Of a DNA stretch of 64,000 nucleotides, positions 23,767 to 33,539 are shown piece after piece. Under the pieces are notes generated by a model. The model saw only the letters and a list, made by a program, of their open reading frames with translations, did not search any database and was not told the DNA's origin. The translations under genes were made by a program, and so were the position numbers. The DNA comes from Dipteronia dyeriana (lineage: Eukaryota; Streptophyta; Magnoliopsida; Sapindales; Sapindaceae), in assembly GCA_032871835.1 (NCBI GenBank), contig CM065299.1, positions 81,163,652 through 81,227,651 on the forward strand. Direction: 5' to 3'. How positions within the stretch are numbered: position 1 is the stretch's first letter; every line of letters begins with the position of its first letter.

Positions 23767-24823
23767 TGTTAGGATTTGACTCGTATTCTCAAGTGAACTC
23801 AGTGTTAACCAAACAAGAATCAACTGATGTTGAGCTTCCTGGAGACGTGGGATAACTTTTGAAAGTTGAAGATGGTGTTTGAGGGAGGTTTGAAGACGAA
23901 AAAGAACTGAAGAAACGAAGTCTGGTAGGTACCGTGGCCTGGACTGCGATGCGGACATGTGTACAGACTGCGGCACATGGAGGGGTCGAACTCCTGTGGA
24001 TTTACGCGGCTTGGACCGCGGTACTCAGAGCGGTGGTCAACAGTTTTGGTCTGTGGTGTTGGGCGCGGGTGCCCAACCGCGACCCAAACCGTGATAATAA
24101 CAGTTATTGTCCAAATCAGGAATATTGTACAAAAATAGGGAAAGTGTTTTCTTCTGGAAACTTTTGTGCTAATCAGAAAAGGAAAGAGTTTGTCTTCATG
24201 AAGAATAAGAAAGTCCTGTACTTGAAGGAAAATGATTTTTCTTTAACAAGAAGACTTGTCATAAATAGGAAATAGTATTTATGTGGAACAAGTAAGTCTT
24301 GTACATTTAGGAGTAGGATTTCCTCTTATGTTAAGCTCCCTATAACTAGTATAAATAGACCTTGTATCTAGGTTATTTTGTGTGGAGCAAAAAGAACACC
24401 ATACAACATTAGAGAGTGGAGAGATCTGGGTGAGAGACCCGTGGGAATATCCGGGGAGGGATCAAAAGAAATATTAGTTGATCAAAGTAGAGATCCGTTG
24501 GTGATATTCTGGAGAGGCATAGGGGATATTATGGAGTTCTTGGTGAGGATCTTGTGAGCGTGATTTAGGGTTTGGGTGTGAGAGAGAATCCTAGAATATA
24601 TGGTTGTAACAATTTATCATATAGTGAAATTTTCTGTCGTCCTGACAGTCCGTGGTTTTTTACCCGATTTAGGTTTTCCACGTATATCTTGTGTTGTGAT
24701 TGGTTTATTTTCTCTCATCTATTTTTCTACTATTGACATTATTAATTGCTATGAGTTATGAGAATATATTAGGCATGACTATTCCGCATTCATCGGTTCT
24801 GAAAATCATTCTTCCCACCAACA
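23767..24823 (+). repeat. 3' LTR of the short LTR element
   Basis: Starts TGTTAGGATTTGACTCG and ends ACCAACA, and differs from the 5' LTR by scattered substitutions and small indels. It contains an extra stretch near 24450-24480 (GGGGAGGGATCAAAAG). The divergence between LTRs could date the insertion. Confidence 0.85.
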
Positions 24824-24828
24824 ATAAC

Positions 24829-25000
24829 CTTACTTGTAGAGATTTTAGGTACCTCATGACTATCGTCATCGTCGTCATCATCTATCTCAACCATACCATC
24901 ATTATTCCGTCTTGTGATATCATTGATAATATCCTCTTCGGTTGGAGTGTAACACACTTCTTCAAATATAGTGGCAGATAGTTCATTGTGGTGTTCCTAA
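24829..25000 (-). pseudogene. Fragment of pogo-like transposase C-terminal region
   Basis: The minus-strand reading contains IFEEVCYTPTEEDIINDI and an acidic stretch (DDDDDDDSHEVPKIS), the style of the C-terminal tail of plant pogo-like transposases. It continues, past the inserted LTR element, at 21962-21830 (LLRTIQEMKDKVKNIKH). The N-terminal DNA-binding and DDD catalytic parts are absent. Confidence 0.55.
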
Positions 25001-25865
25001 GTTAGACGTGAATATGTAGCTTTTGTAAGTGGTACATGGGCTGTGCAATTGTGAGGAAAAGCAAAACCTTTCAATTTTTTATGGGCAGTGCAATTGTGAT
25101 GAGGAATCCTAAAAAAAAAAAAGAACTTTCCCCGTAGAAGAAAGCCGACTAAATAATAAATCCTGAAAATGAGCCTTCCCTAAACAAGAAATTGACTTTC
25201 ATACGTTTTCTAATATAAAATATCACTTTACAAAGTAAAACCCTTCAAATTTATAAACCTTCTAAATTAATACTCATGGGTGGTTCCCAAGAATATTAAT
25301 TTAAAGAGGATCTACTGTAGTTGTGTTGATTGTTTGCAGAAGATATGGGTAAATCTGCTCTTTGTACTATATGTAGTGCATGTAAATTATCTTAGAAGAA
25401 TTAGTATGATATTTTCTAAGTATATCATGTGGAGAACCGATCGTGTGCGAGATTCCGTACAATTATTTTTTATACAAAAGCCCCCTTGATACCAATATAA
25501 AATGATGTTTTTTCAATTTACATCGGTCATCAAGATTGGAATCTTGTAGGAGAAAACGGGCAAGATACATTTACAATATCAATTTGACCAAAAAAAAAAG
25601 ATTTATGATATAATTCTGTCAATCCAAACAGCATGCTTGTCGAAATCGTGCTAATTATTTATCAACCAAAATGTATTTACACGAGTTTTATTGCTGTTCT
25701 TAAAAAAAAAAAATATCAAAATCAAATTTTTTTTATGACTTCCCTACCAAAATGTGGCCAAGAATTCTAATCCCCAAAAAAATCTAAATAACCAAACTTA
25801 ACCAGAGTACTGTACCATTTCCCCACCAACTTCAGTTACCAGAAAAATTCAAACAAAAGATGAAT

Positions 25866-26195
25866 TTAATCAAGATTACCAGAAGTACGTGTCGCCGACT
25901 CTTGTTGCTGTTGTGGCTCTTGCTGCTCATTCTTGCTTTTCTCGATCGAATTCTTCTGATCATTGTCTTCTTTGGCAAGACTCGTCACCATCTTCATCAC
26001 TACTCCACCTTCCTCGCTGCTAGTCATCCGTATGATCTCAGGCGTATCCCTTACCACCATAACGATCCTTAACCGTCCGTCATCAGTCCTCACTTTCTCG
26101 TAACTGAATCTTGGCCGTCCGCTCAAGTCAGTGTAGTCAGAGATGGCGGGTAATCTTTCAAGTCTGTTTTCTCTCTCTTCATATTGATGGCCCAA
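25866..26195 (-). pseudogene. Truncated FAF-like paralogue (C-terminal part)
   Basis: The 109-codon minus-strand frame ends with the same residues as the full-length gene at 27310-28062 (SGRPRFSYEKVRTDDGRL, then TRTSGNLD). Homology stops at about 26173, where unit 2 of the tandem duplication begins, so the first 140-150 residues are missing. A one-base deletion relative to the full copy also changes the frame over the motif that reads DFPPPLTT in the full-length gene. It is probably non-functional. Confidence 0.8.
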
Positions 26196-26309
26196 CCTTT
26201 AATAGAAAATGAACTTAGGCAGGCTTGGGCAAGATTCAGTTACGTTTTTTTGGTGCATGATTTTCATAGGATCTTCCACAAAAAAAATGTACCGTACCAA
26301 ATTTCCGGT

Positions 26310-26369
26310 GACATGGGTATGACAATCGTAATAATTCAGGACATGGGTATGACAATCTCAGCAATCCTG
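26310..26369. repeat. 30-bp tandem duplication
   Basis: GACATGGGTATGACAATC occurs at 26310 and 26340, a 30-bp period with the second halves diverged. It lies just left of the empty-site junction. Confidence 0.8.
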
Positions 26370-26458
26370 ATAGTTGTGTTGATTGTTTGGAGAAGACAAG
26401 GATATGAAAATCATGTTTGGAAATTCGGTACGTTTTTTTCATGCAAGGTCCTATTAAC

Positions 26459-26789
26459 TAGAGATGACATTTATCCCTGGATATCAAAATCTCCACTTTC
26501 CTATTCCCATTTAGGGTGAATTTTTAAGGAAAAATAGAGAAATGGTCATCCCCAAATTGAAATGGGGACGAGGGAGGTACCTTTCTATTCTTAATTTTTT
26601 TGTATTTATATTTAAATTTATAATGGATTTTTTTTTATTATTATGTAATTTTTAATAAAATAGAAGAAAACAAAGGAACGGGGAAAACGGAGACGGGATA
26701 CTCTTCCAAAACTTCCCCATCCTTATTTTCCCCAAATAGAGAAATTGGAAGACCTATCTCCATCTCCATTTTCTCAATGTTCATCCCTA
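26459..26789. mobile_element. Possible small hAT-like MITE
   Basis: The ends TAGAGATGACATTTATCCC and (reverse complement) TAGGGATGAACATTGAG resemble elements F and G in this window. The flanking octamers (CTATTAAC and AGTATTGA) match only partly and only with a one-base offset. The interior has GGGGACGAGG/CCCCATCC-type motifs. It is either old or misjudged. Confidence 0.45.
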
Positions 26790-27309
26790 AGTATTGACAC
26801 TAATATAAATTGAAAAACTATATATATTATAGCAGTGTGACGGTGTCAATCGAGATTCTATATGAAGAAACATACAAGATCTCACACGTAATCGGTTCTC
26901 AACCAAAGTACACTTTGAAAGTATCAAACTAATTCTTCTAAAGAATTTGCATGCGCTAGATACTGTAATTAAAGAGGGCAAGAACGTTTGATGAAAAAGA
27001 ATATATTTGACAACAATAAAGCAAGAAAGAAGATTTGATATAATTCTGTCAATCCAAAATGCATGTTTGTCGAAATCATGCTAATTTTTTTTCAACAAAA
27101 TTCTAATTACTCAAATTTTATTTGCACTTCTTCAAAAAAAAAAAAAAATTCACATCAAAATTTAAATTTTTGGACCTCTCTCAACCAAAATTTAGCCAAG
27201 AATTCTAACCTCAAAAAAAAAAAAAAAAATCTAAATAACGAAAGTTAACCGGACTGTACAATTTTGCCGCCAACTTCAGTTTCCAGAAAATTCAAACGAA
27301 AGGATCAAC

Positions 27310-28062
27310 TTAATCAAGATTACCAGAAGTACGAGTCGCGGCCGCCACTTCTTGTTGTTGCTCGTCATTCTTGCTTTTATCGATCGAATTCTTATCATCT
27401 TCATCATCTTCTTCGTCAAAAATATTCGTTACCATCTTCATCAATACTCCACCTTCGTCGCTGCTGGTCCGTATAATCTCAGTCGTATCCCTTTCCACCA
27501 TAAAGATCTGTAACCGTCCGTCATCAGTCCTTACTTTCTCGTAACTGAATCTTGGCCGTCTGTTCAAGTCCAGTGTAGTCAAAGGTGGCGGGAAATCTTT
27601 CGACTCTGTTTTCTCTCTCATCAATCCGCAACTTCTTGTCGTCGTTCTTGATCTCGTAGTGAAGATAGACTTTCTCGTCGTCAGCGACTGATTGAATACG
27701 TCCTCCTCCTCCGCCGGCAGATTGCATACGTCCATCTTCTCCGTCAAGCTCTCAAACCCTAGGCTCTCCGTACACATATCGTACCAGTCCGTACTGCCTT
27801 TGGCGGTTCTTGGAGGCCTGACTTCACCAAGAAAGCTCGTTCCGGCTGCAGCAGCGGTTCCTCCGAGAATGTTGGCTTCGGTAGGTCCACTCCAGCCGGA
27901 ATGAGACATTATGACGGAAAAATCTAGAATGCTGGTAGGTGATTGGGAGACTTCGTCGGCGGAGGATGTGGAGAGTTGACCGCCGGAATGTGAAGTAACG
28001 TTGATAGGAGTTTGCTCAGCCGGCGGTTTTTCTTCCAAGTTGGAGGAAATCTGTTTCTCCAT
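27310..28062 (-). CDS. FANTASTIC FOUR (FAF)-like protein, 250 aa, single exon
   Basis: An uninterrupted minus-strand frame from the ATG at 28062. Features of the plant FAF family are present: WYDMCTESLGFES (residues 93-105) and the FAF domain near 156-208, starting KDFPPPLTTL and continuing RPRFSYEKVRTDDGRLQIFMVERD. An acidic patch (EEDDEDD, 217-223) lies after it. In Arabidopsis, FAF proteins influence shoot meristem size and act in the WUSCHEL/CLAVATA3 context; whether this member does so is inference. No signal peptide or membrane segment was seen. A truncated tandem copy lies 1.1 kb downstream on the same strand. FAF genes are typically intronless, as here. Confidence 0.75.
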   Translation of the reverse strand: MEKQISSNLEEKPPAEQTPINVTSHSGGQLSTSSADEVSQSPTSILDFSVIMSHSGWSGPTEANILGGTAAAAGTSFLGEVRPPRTAKGSTDWYDMCTESLGFESLTEKMDVCNLPAEEEDVFNQSLTTRKSIFTTRSRTTTRSCGLMREKTESKDFPPPLTTLDLNRRPRFSYEKVRTDDGRLQIFMVERDTTEIIRTSSDEGGVLMKMVTNIFDEEDDEDDKNSIDKSKNDEQQQEVAAATRTSGNLD

Positions 28063-28499
28063 AGGTAATTTTTTTTTTAGGAAAAAAAGATATATATATT
28101 TTTTTGGGTTATTATCCTATTTCTATATGAATTTGTGAGAGGAATAATATGTGCAGGGAGGATTTTGCAAGAGATCAGGAAAATATTTTTTATTTTATGA
28201 ATTTGGATAGCATTTATTAAGGTGAATTTTCGAAATAGGAAAATTTTGATATGCTTAACGGCAAGGACACGGTGGCATATATGTTAATTTGCCAATGCAA
28301 TAACGGTAGCGGTCAAGTTAGTTAAGCTTGCTTACAGGCTTATAGTGGCGCGCTCATAAGAAGCAGTTCCTGTAAGCCTCACTAAGCTATACCTCAGAGG
28401 TGGTACTCACATTTATAATCACCTTTCTAATATGGTAAGTCCTTTACCTGAATTATTTCTATTAGCTTTTATGTATTATACAACTAAAAGATAGAATTA
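28063..28499. other. Upstream region of the FAF-like gene
   Basis: An AT-rich promoter-side region. A TATATATAT run lies at 28090-28098, only about 30 bp before the ATG, so it is an uncertain TATA box. An imperfect palindrome sits at 28330-28377: GCTTACAGG pairs with CCTGTAAGC, and CTTAT with ATAAG inside. No coding sequence was seen. Confidence 0.4.
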
Positions 28500-28791
28500 C
28501 TCCAGACTAATGTTGTAAAAATGGAGTGACCCGACCCGACCCATTGGGTCCGGTCTGTTTTCGAAAACGAAGGCACGACACGGTACACCTGCCTGCCTCA
28601 GGCGGGCCGTGGCGGGCCTGGTCCATAATCATTTTTAAATTCGATTTTTTCAAATTAAATTTGTTTGGATTTAGGGTTTAGGATTTCAATTCCAAAAATG
28701 AATAAAGAAAACGAACAATTTTTTTAATTATTTAATTATTTTTCACTTATGGAATCCAGTATTATATATTTACATGATTGTCTCATTAAAA

Positions 28792-28852
28792 ACCTTACCA
28801 ATAAAAACCCAGTGGGATAAAAACTTGGTAAGGGATAAAAACTTGGTAAGGG
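28792..28852 (-). other. Hairpin 3'-end motif in element E, one arm duplicated
   Basis: On the minus strand, CCTTACCAAGTTTTTATCC occurs twice in succession before the loop ATCCCACTGGGT and the right arm ATTGGTAAGG. The right arm carries one change from the element D form. It sits just after the transposase stop, as in element D. Confidence 0.65.
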
Positions 28853-28915
28853 AAAAAGAGTGCAATCGTATTACAGCTTATAAGTAAATACTAAATACAT
28901 ATGTAAAAGTATAAC

Positions 28916-30985
28916 CTAGTTCTGGCCTTGGCCACTATCTGTAGGTTCATCAATATATAGATTGTTGAAATTTAGAATAAGCTCTTTATCTACAGTTTGA
29001 TTTTACAACCTTTTTTTAGTATGCTCCCAATGCCGAAGGCATGTTAATACCTCCACCATCTCTAGAGACAAAAAGTTTCTTCATGGTTCAATTATGTGTC
29101 CATTGGTGTTGAAAGCTTGTTCTGAAGACACCGTTGACACGGGAATAACCAGTACGTCACGTGCTATGTGTGACAGAACTGGATACCTGTACGTATAGGT
29201 CGTCCACCATAACAACAAATCAAACTCTTCATTGTCTTCAACAACATCGAACTGTGCTTCAAGGTACCTAATCAGTTCGGTACAAGAAGATGGGTCAGAT
29301 CTTTGCCTTGTAGTAGTACTTGCTGATTTGTCCTTTTTTCACCGTTTCAGAAGGCTCCAACTTGTTTGCTTCGGTTCTGTTGATTGGGGGGTGTCAATGT
29401 TGTCAAACCTGTTCTCATAAATACGAAAAATCTCGAACAACTTGGTTCAAATGTCAGTAATTTGTTCTGAATAATCTATTGACAAATTAGTACCAATAAA
29501 CTCAAGCAAAACTTCTAAACAAGATAATTTAACCCTAGACTCTACTATAACACTTAAGGCATAAAGTAGAGGAATGTTAGCCCAATATTTTTTTCAACTT
29601 TGTCTCTATGGCAACAACTGCAGCGCCTAGATGTTCATCTTCTCCATAATTGTTTAACACTTCAGACATTTCCACTATCTGATAGATTATCTGGGAAGAT
29701 GTGGGGTAATAGACCCCAGAAAGAGTTACAGTGACATTGTAAAAAATCTTTAAAAATTGAACAAAAACCCTTGCTACATACCGATCGTCTGTGATAAGTG
29801 TTTTTGCTTCAGGACGACCTGTTTCGGCCAATTTCATGTTATAAGAACATGTAATGGTTGTATCATATTCCAAACAATTTTCCAACATTAAATACGTAGA
29901 GTTCCACCTTACCGGTATATCAGTTTGGAATCATCAAGGTTTGAGACCGTTTAATTTACAGTGTCTCGTGAATTCACTGAATCTAGGATTAGAACTGCAA
30001 ATCTAAGAAATGGCATCTTTGATACGATCTATTTGGTCGCTTACCTGCTTTAAACCGGCATGTACAACTAAATTTATAATATGACATGCACACCATTGAT
30101 GGAAAAAATAACCTCCATCTTGAGGGATATTTCTTGCAATAAACAATGCGATATAGCTAGTATTTGCAGATGCATTATCTATAATGTGATAGAAATGATG
30201 CGATGCGTGATTTCATAAGTTTCTAAAACAGAAATGATGACATTAAAAATGTTTTCTGCGGTATATGCAAAATCCATAGGACGAAAACCAATAATTCTTT
30301 TTGTTATCCTCCAGCCAGAATCTAAATAGTATCCCGTGACACATAAATAGTCCTGTTTGGAACATGCGTTCCAAATATCAGAAGTTAATGCAATAGAGAC
30401 ACTTAAATGCTGTATATCAACAATCAAGTCATCTATTTGAGTTTCAAACAATCTTATCAAATCATTTCTAGTGGTGGTTCTAGAAACAGGTTCAAATTGG
30501 GGGTTATATGCAGATGTGATTAATTCTTTATAAAATAGACTCTCACCAACACTGATCGGTTGATCAATTTGTGCAATGTATCGCGCCAAGCACTCTATAG
30601 CGTACATGGCGTCGAACTGCCACATCGTAACGGACCCGTCTGAGTGTCGTTGTAGTTGTGTATAGGTTGTAGTGTCTACCTGTCCATGTGCAGGCATACA
30701 TTTGTACATATGCCGTCTCAAATGTCCAGTTTCCTTCCTACTTGTGGCGTAATCCTTATGACAAAACTTACATTTAGCTCTAGGTCAGGACGTCCTTCCT
30801 GAGAGTGTCATTTGGACTATGTTAAAACACTGTCACACATCTAATGTTAATTTTCTGGGACGTGATGTTGGTGTAACGGCGGAACCAGAAGGTCCCGTCC
30901 GAGTATGGGTCGGCTTCGAAATATCAAATTCATCGTTGAGCATGTTCAAACCGTCCGGAAAATAAGGCTGCTGGTTATGGTTCAT
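28916..30985 (-). pseudogene. hAT transposase of element E, broken
   Basis: It starts at 30985 (MNHNQQPYFPDGLNMLNDEF, without the early stop seen in element D) and ends with a stop at 28918-28916. The BED finger region has a stop before QCFNIVQM; the piece at 30721-30179 carries HMYKCMPAHG and SIALTSDIWNACSKQDYLC. The piece 29888-29577 carries SGVYYPTSSQ. The dimerisation end is recognisable near 29060-29170 but shifted. Element E keeps about 80 bp missing from D before the FDNAS region (near 30190-30260), but it ends there at a stop. Confidence 0.88.
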
Positions 30986-31770
30986 TTTCTAAAGTAAAAA
31001 TATGAGCACTATAGTCATTAATAGTAAAATTAAAAATCACTATTTACTAACACAATAATTTTAAATTATTTACTACCCTTAACAATCTTAATTTACTAAC
31101 AATAATTAATAAAAATAATACGACATTTAAAAATATTATTTTACTTCAAAAAAAAAAATTACTATCAAAAAATGTTTCAACAAAAGTAATAAGAAAATTG
31201 TACCTTTAAAATTTGGTGTGTTGGTGGAAAATATAGAGAATTTTGTAGAGAGATTAATAATGAAATTGAATGAAAAAGTGTGGAGAATTGGAGAATGTAG
31301 AGATTGAGATTTGAGAGAATGAGAGATTGAAAGAATGACAGAGAGAGTGAATGGAAAATGAAATTGATGGAAGTATTTTTAGAAAATTTTGATTTGTGGT
31401 TCAAAATTAAATTTGGAAGACTTCAGAGTTTTTTTTTTGTAAATTTTAAAGCCTCCAACGGTTGGAATTCAAAATCTAGCAGCTGGCTGATGTCAGTGTT
31501 GAAGAGAATATATATATATTTTTAAAAACAAACGGTCGAATTGACTGACCGGCATGCCGGTCCAGGGGCATGGCCCGCCAGCTAAGCGTGTCGTGGTGGG
31601 CCGGCCCACCAGACCTGGTACCAGTGGCCCGACACACGGCCTGTCACGTACCGAGCTTCGGTCTGACCTGCCTCCTTCATGGGGCGTGCTTGGCACGATC
31701 TATTTTGCTTCGCAGACCACATGGACCGGCCTGTCTCGGGCCGATCCATAATTACAGCACTACTCCAGAT

Positions 31771-32139
31771 CATTGATTTAGATGAGGAGAAGATGATGAC
31801 AAGTTGAGGTGAGAGAATGATCCAAATTCCACCGGGATATATCATTACTTGATGATTGTACAAGGCTATCCTATGATTACGTTATAATCATAATACGGTA
31901 TCATGTGATTTAATTGAACCAATAAAATTGTCAATAAACGAAAACAAAAATTAAAAATTAAAATTGTGGTTATACGCGGTAGGGGTAAATCCAGAACTTA
32001 TTCTTAAGGAGGACTGGTATAATTAAATTTTAATAATCGAAAAGTATACACTTGGATATGGAAAACATAACAAGTTTAATCTAAAAAAGATTAAAAATAT
32101 GGAACATTATAATAGTTTTTGAATTACTCATACAAAATA
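31771..32139. other. AT-rich spacer, nothing recognised
   Basis: No ORF. The short spacer between element E and the copia element may be part of an older repeat that continues at 41826 after the copia element. Confidence 0.4.
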
Positions 32140-32144
32140 AAATT

Positions 32145-32488
32145 TGTTGTAATTCTAATGTCTTTCCACCGCCTTGCCTCTTTAACTTGGCTTCCCCACC
32201 AAGTCTTCTATTGTTGACTTCGGTTGTTATCATCATCAACGCCCACTTGCCTTTCATCATTTGTTTGCTTTCATCATCACAGATCACTTGCAATAACCCA
32301 CCGCTTATAATCTCATCTCTCCATTTCTCTCCACTTGACTGCTCTTGTAAAAGTCTATACATAAGACTTATGTTACTCATTTGGGTGGTAATTTTTTCAG
32401 CTGAAGCTTTATACACAAGTTCTCTCGTTTTCTCATCTTTGGTCTCTCTAATTTGTTTCTTTGATTATTATTTGCTAATTTTACAACA
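32145..32488 (+). repeat. 5' LTR of the copia element
   Basis: 344 bp, from TGTTGTAATTC to ACAACA. It matches the split 3' LTR closely across its length, including TTTCCACC near the start and TTGATTATTATTTGCTAATTT near the end. Confidence 0.92.
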
Positions 32489-32490
32489 CG

Positions 32491-32503
32491 TTATCAACAC
32501 GAG
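32491..32503 (+). other. Primer-binding region of the copia element
   Basis: TTATCAACACGAG two bases after the 5' LTR resembles the TTATCAGCACGAG-type site seen after many plant copia LTRs, thought to pair with an internal part of initiator-Met tRNA. The assignment rests on position and general resemblance. Confidence 0.55.
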
Positions 32504-33283
32504 TATACATTAGGCATAGCATATAGTAATTTTTTTACGGTGAAAGTTTTTGAGAGTTTAGCTTTGTTTTAGATTGAGTGCAGAAATTTTGAAGTGCTCG
32601 AATCGTTTTTTGGAGGACACCGTTGTGTTCCTCTATGGAATACGATTCCAATGCCACTGACCATGTATCAAACGGAGCTCTAACGAACTCCGTAGCCACG
32701 GTCAAAGATTGGTCAAATTTGAAAATTTTTCCAGAATTTTTCTGCAGCTTTCTAAGGAAGAAGATGACCACATCATCAGCCACGTCATCGTCCAGTAAGC
32801 GCCACATAAGCATGTTGCAGTGCCACATCAGTGCATAGGCTCACCACATCAGCGTACAAGTATGTCACATCAGCACTCAGGCGTGCCACGTCAGTGATAT
32901 GAGAATATTATGTTACCATCAGGGAATATTCCGTTAGCCGAGTCAACTTAGTCCAGAAATGTTTTGTGCCCAACTGAGTGTAATTTTCACCCGTTTTCAA
33001 CCGAGTTGAACCTATTTCTAGCTATTTCAACCGTTCTGGACACGACCGTGCCATCAGTTTCAGCTAACTTTGCTAGTAAGTATTGTTTTGACATATTCAA
33101 ACTTTATTAACTTTATTTTCAGGTGCGAAGAAAAATCCTGATATCCAACACAATTGTGTAAAAGTAACCCCAATAGGTAATTTACTTATATCTCAACATT
33201 CTGGATATGTATATATAGTTCCGTATAACAAGATGGCTTATGCCGTCAACGGAACTCATATATATAATTCTGGATTTGTTTAT

Positions 33284-33508
33284 CTGAAATGTTTTAATTT
33301 TATACTCATATCAGAAGAATTCATGTCCCTGAAATGTTTTAATATTATGCTCATATCAGGAGAATTCATGTCTCTGAAATGTTTTAATTTTATACTCATA
33401 TCAGGAGAACTCATGTCCCTGAAATGTTTTAATTTTGTGCTCATACCAAGAGAACTCATGTCCCTGAAATGTTTTAATTTTATGCTCATATCAGGTGATC
33501 TCATGGTC
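33284..33508. repeat. 45-bp tandem array, five units, in the copia leader
   Basis: Units start at 33284, 33329, 33374, 33419 and 33464, each beginning CTGAAATGTTTTAAT and containing CTCATATCAGGAGAA. Since 45 is a multiple of three, the array is open on both strands: plus 33233-33586 reads SLKCFNFILISGE-type repeats and minus 33504-33280 reads MSIKLKHFRDM-type repeats. Copies differ by a few substitutions, some at non-coding-like positions, so coding is doubtful. Confidence 0.9.
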
Positions 33509-33539
33509 CTGAAATCATATATTTTTTATAAAATAAATG

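Larger units (their letters stand above)
21963..24823 (+). mobile_element. Short non-autonomous LTR retrotransposon inside the pogo-like element
   Basis: Two direct repeats of about 1.05 kb (21963-23008 and 23767-24823) end in ...CCCACCAACA. A primer-binding site TGGTATCGGAGC (23011-23022) follows the first. The flanks ATAGC (21958-21962) and ATAAC (24824-24828) are a 5-bp duplication with one change. The internal region is only 758 bp and has no recognisable gag or pol, so the element would need proteins from a relative. The length fits between TRIM and LARD classes. Confidence 0.85.
21604..25317 (-). mobile_element. pogo/Lemi1-type (Tc1/mariner) element with nested LTR element
   Basis: The left end CAGTAGAAACCTTGTAAATT and the right end (reverse complement CAGTAGATCCTCTTTAAATT) are inverted repeats of the plant pogo-like type, flanked by a TA duplication (21602-21603 and 25318-25319). 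Without the nested LTR element (21963-24823) it is only about 0.85 kb. It keeps part of a minus-strand transposase C terminus on either side of that insertion (24830-24990 and 21830-21962). It is a deletion derivative and cannot encode a full transposase. Confidence 0.85.
21498..26173. repeat. Unit 1 of a tandem segmental duplication (FAF locus)
   Basis: Landmarks shared in order with unit 2 (26186-27620) are: GGGCCCAAC...GGCAGGCTTGGG (21498-21540 against 26186-26226), the junction AGCATTCCTAATA|GTTGTGTTGATTG, GATATAATTCTGTCAATCC (25609 against 27037), and the 3' end of the FAF-like gene. Unit 1 is lengthened by a 3.7-kb pogo-like insertion at 21604-25317. It ends inside the FAF-like frame, where unit 2 begins. 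Confidence 0.65.
26186..27620. repeat. Unit 2 of the tandem segmental duplication
   Basis: The partner of 21498-26173. It keeps the pre-insertion form of the sequence around the pogo-like target: AGCAATCCTGATA directly joined to GTTGTGTTGATTGTTT at 26360-26388. It carries its own additions: a 30-bp tandem repeat (26310-26369) and a small hAT-like insert (26459-26789). The part at about 26820-26965 is homologous to unit 1 25370-25500 but in the opposite orientation. Confidence 0.6.
28508..31762 (-). mobile_element. hAT element E (3.26 kb)
   Basis: The terminal repeats TAATGTTGTAAAAATGGA (28508) and TCCATAATTACAGCACTA (ending 31762) pair imperfectly. The flanks CTCCAGAC (28500-28507) and CTCCAGAT (31763-31770) match at 7 of 8. 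The subterminal GC-rich GGCCGG/CGGGCC zones and the transposase match element D, so both belong to one family in opposite orientations. The element is inactive by its coding lesions. Confidence 0.88.

Noticed and set aside
26459..26789. Confident MITE call
   Set aside because: Terminal repeats look right, but the flanking octamers do not match cleanly; kept only as a low-confidence feature.
27524..27727. Alternative frame over the FAF-like gene as a second protein
   Set aside because: It overlaps the full-length frame, which alone contains DFPPPLTT and the FAF domain in order; the truncated paralogue uses that other frame only through a one-base deletion.
33280..33504. Opposing open frames across the 45-bp array as real genes
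   Set aside because: A repeat length divisible by three opens frames by itself; no promoter, domain or splice context supports either.
33284..33508. CRISPR-like appearance of the 45-bp repeats
   Set aside because: The units are contiguous with no spacers, and the DNA is a plant nuclear retrotransposon.
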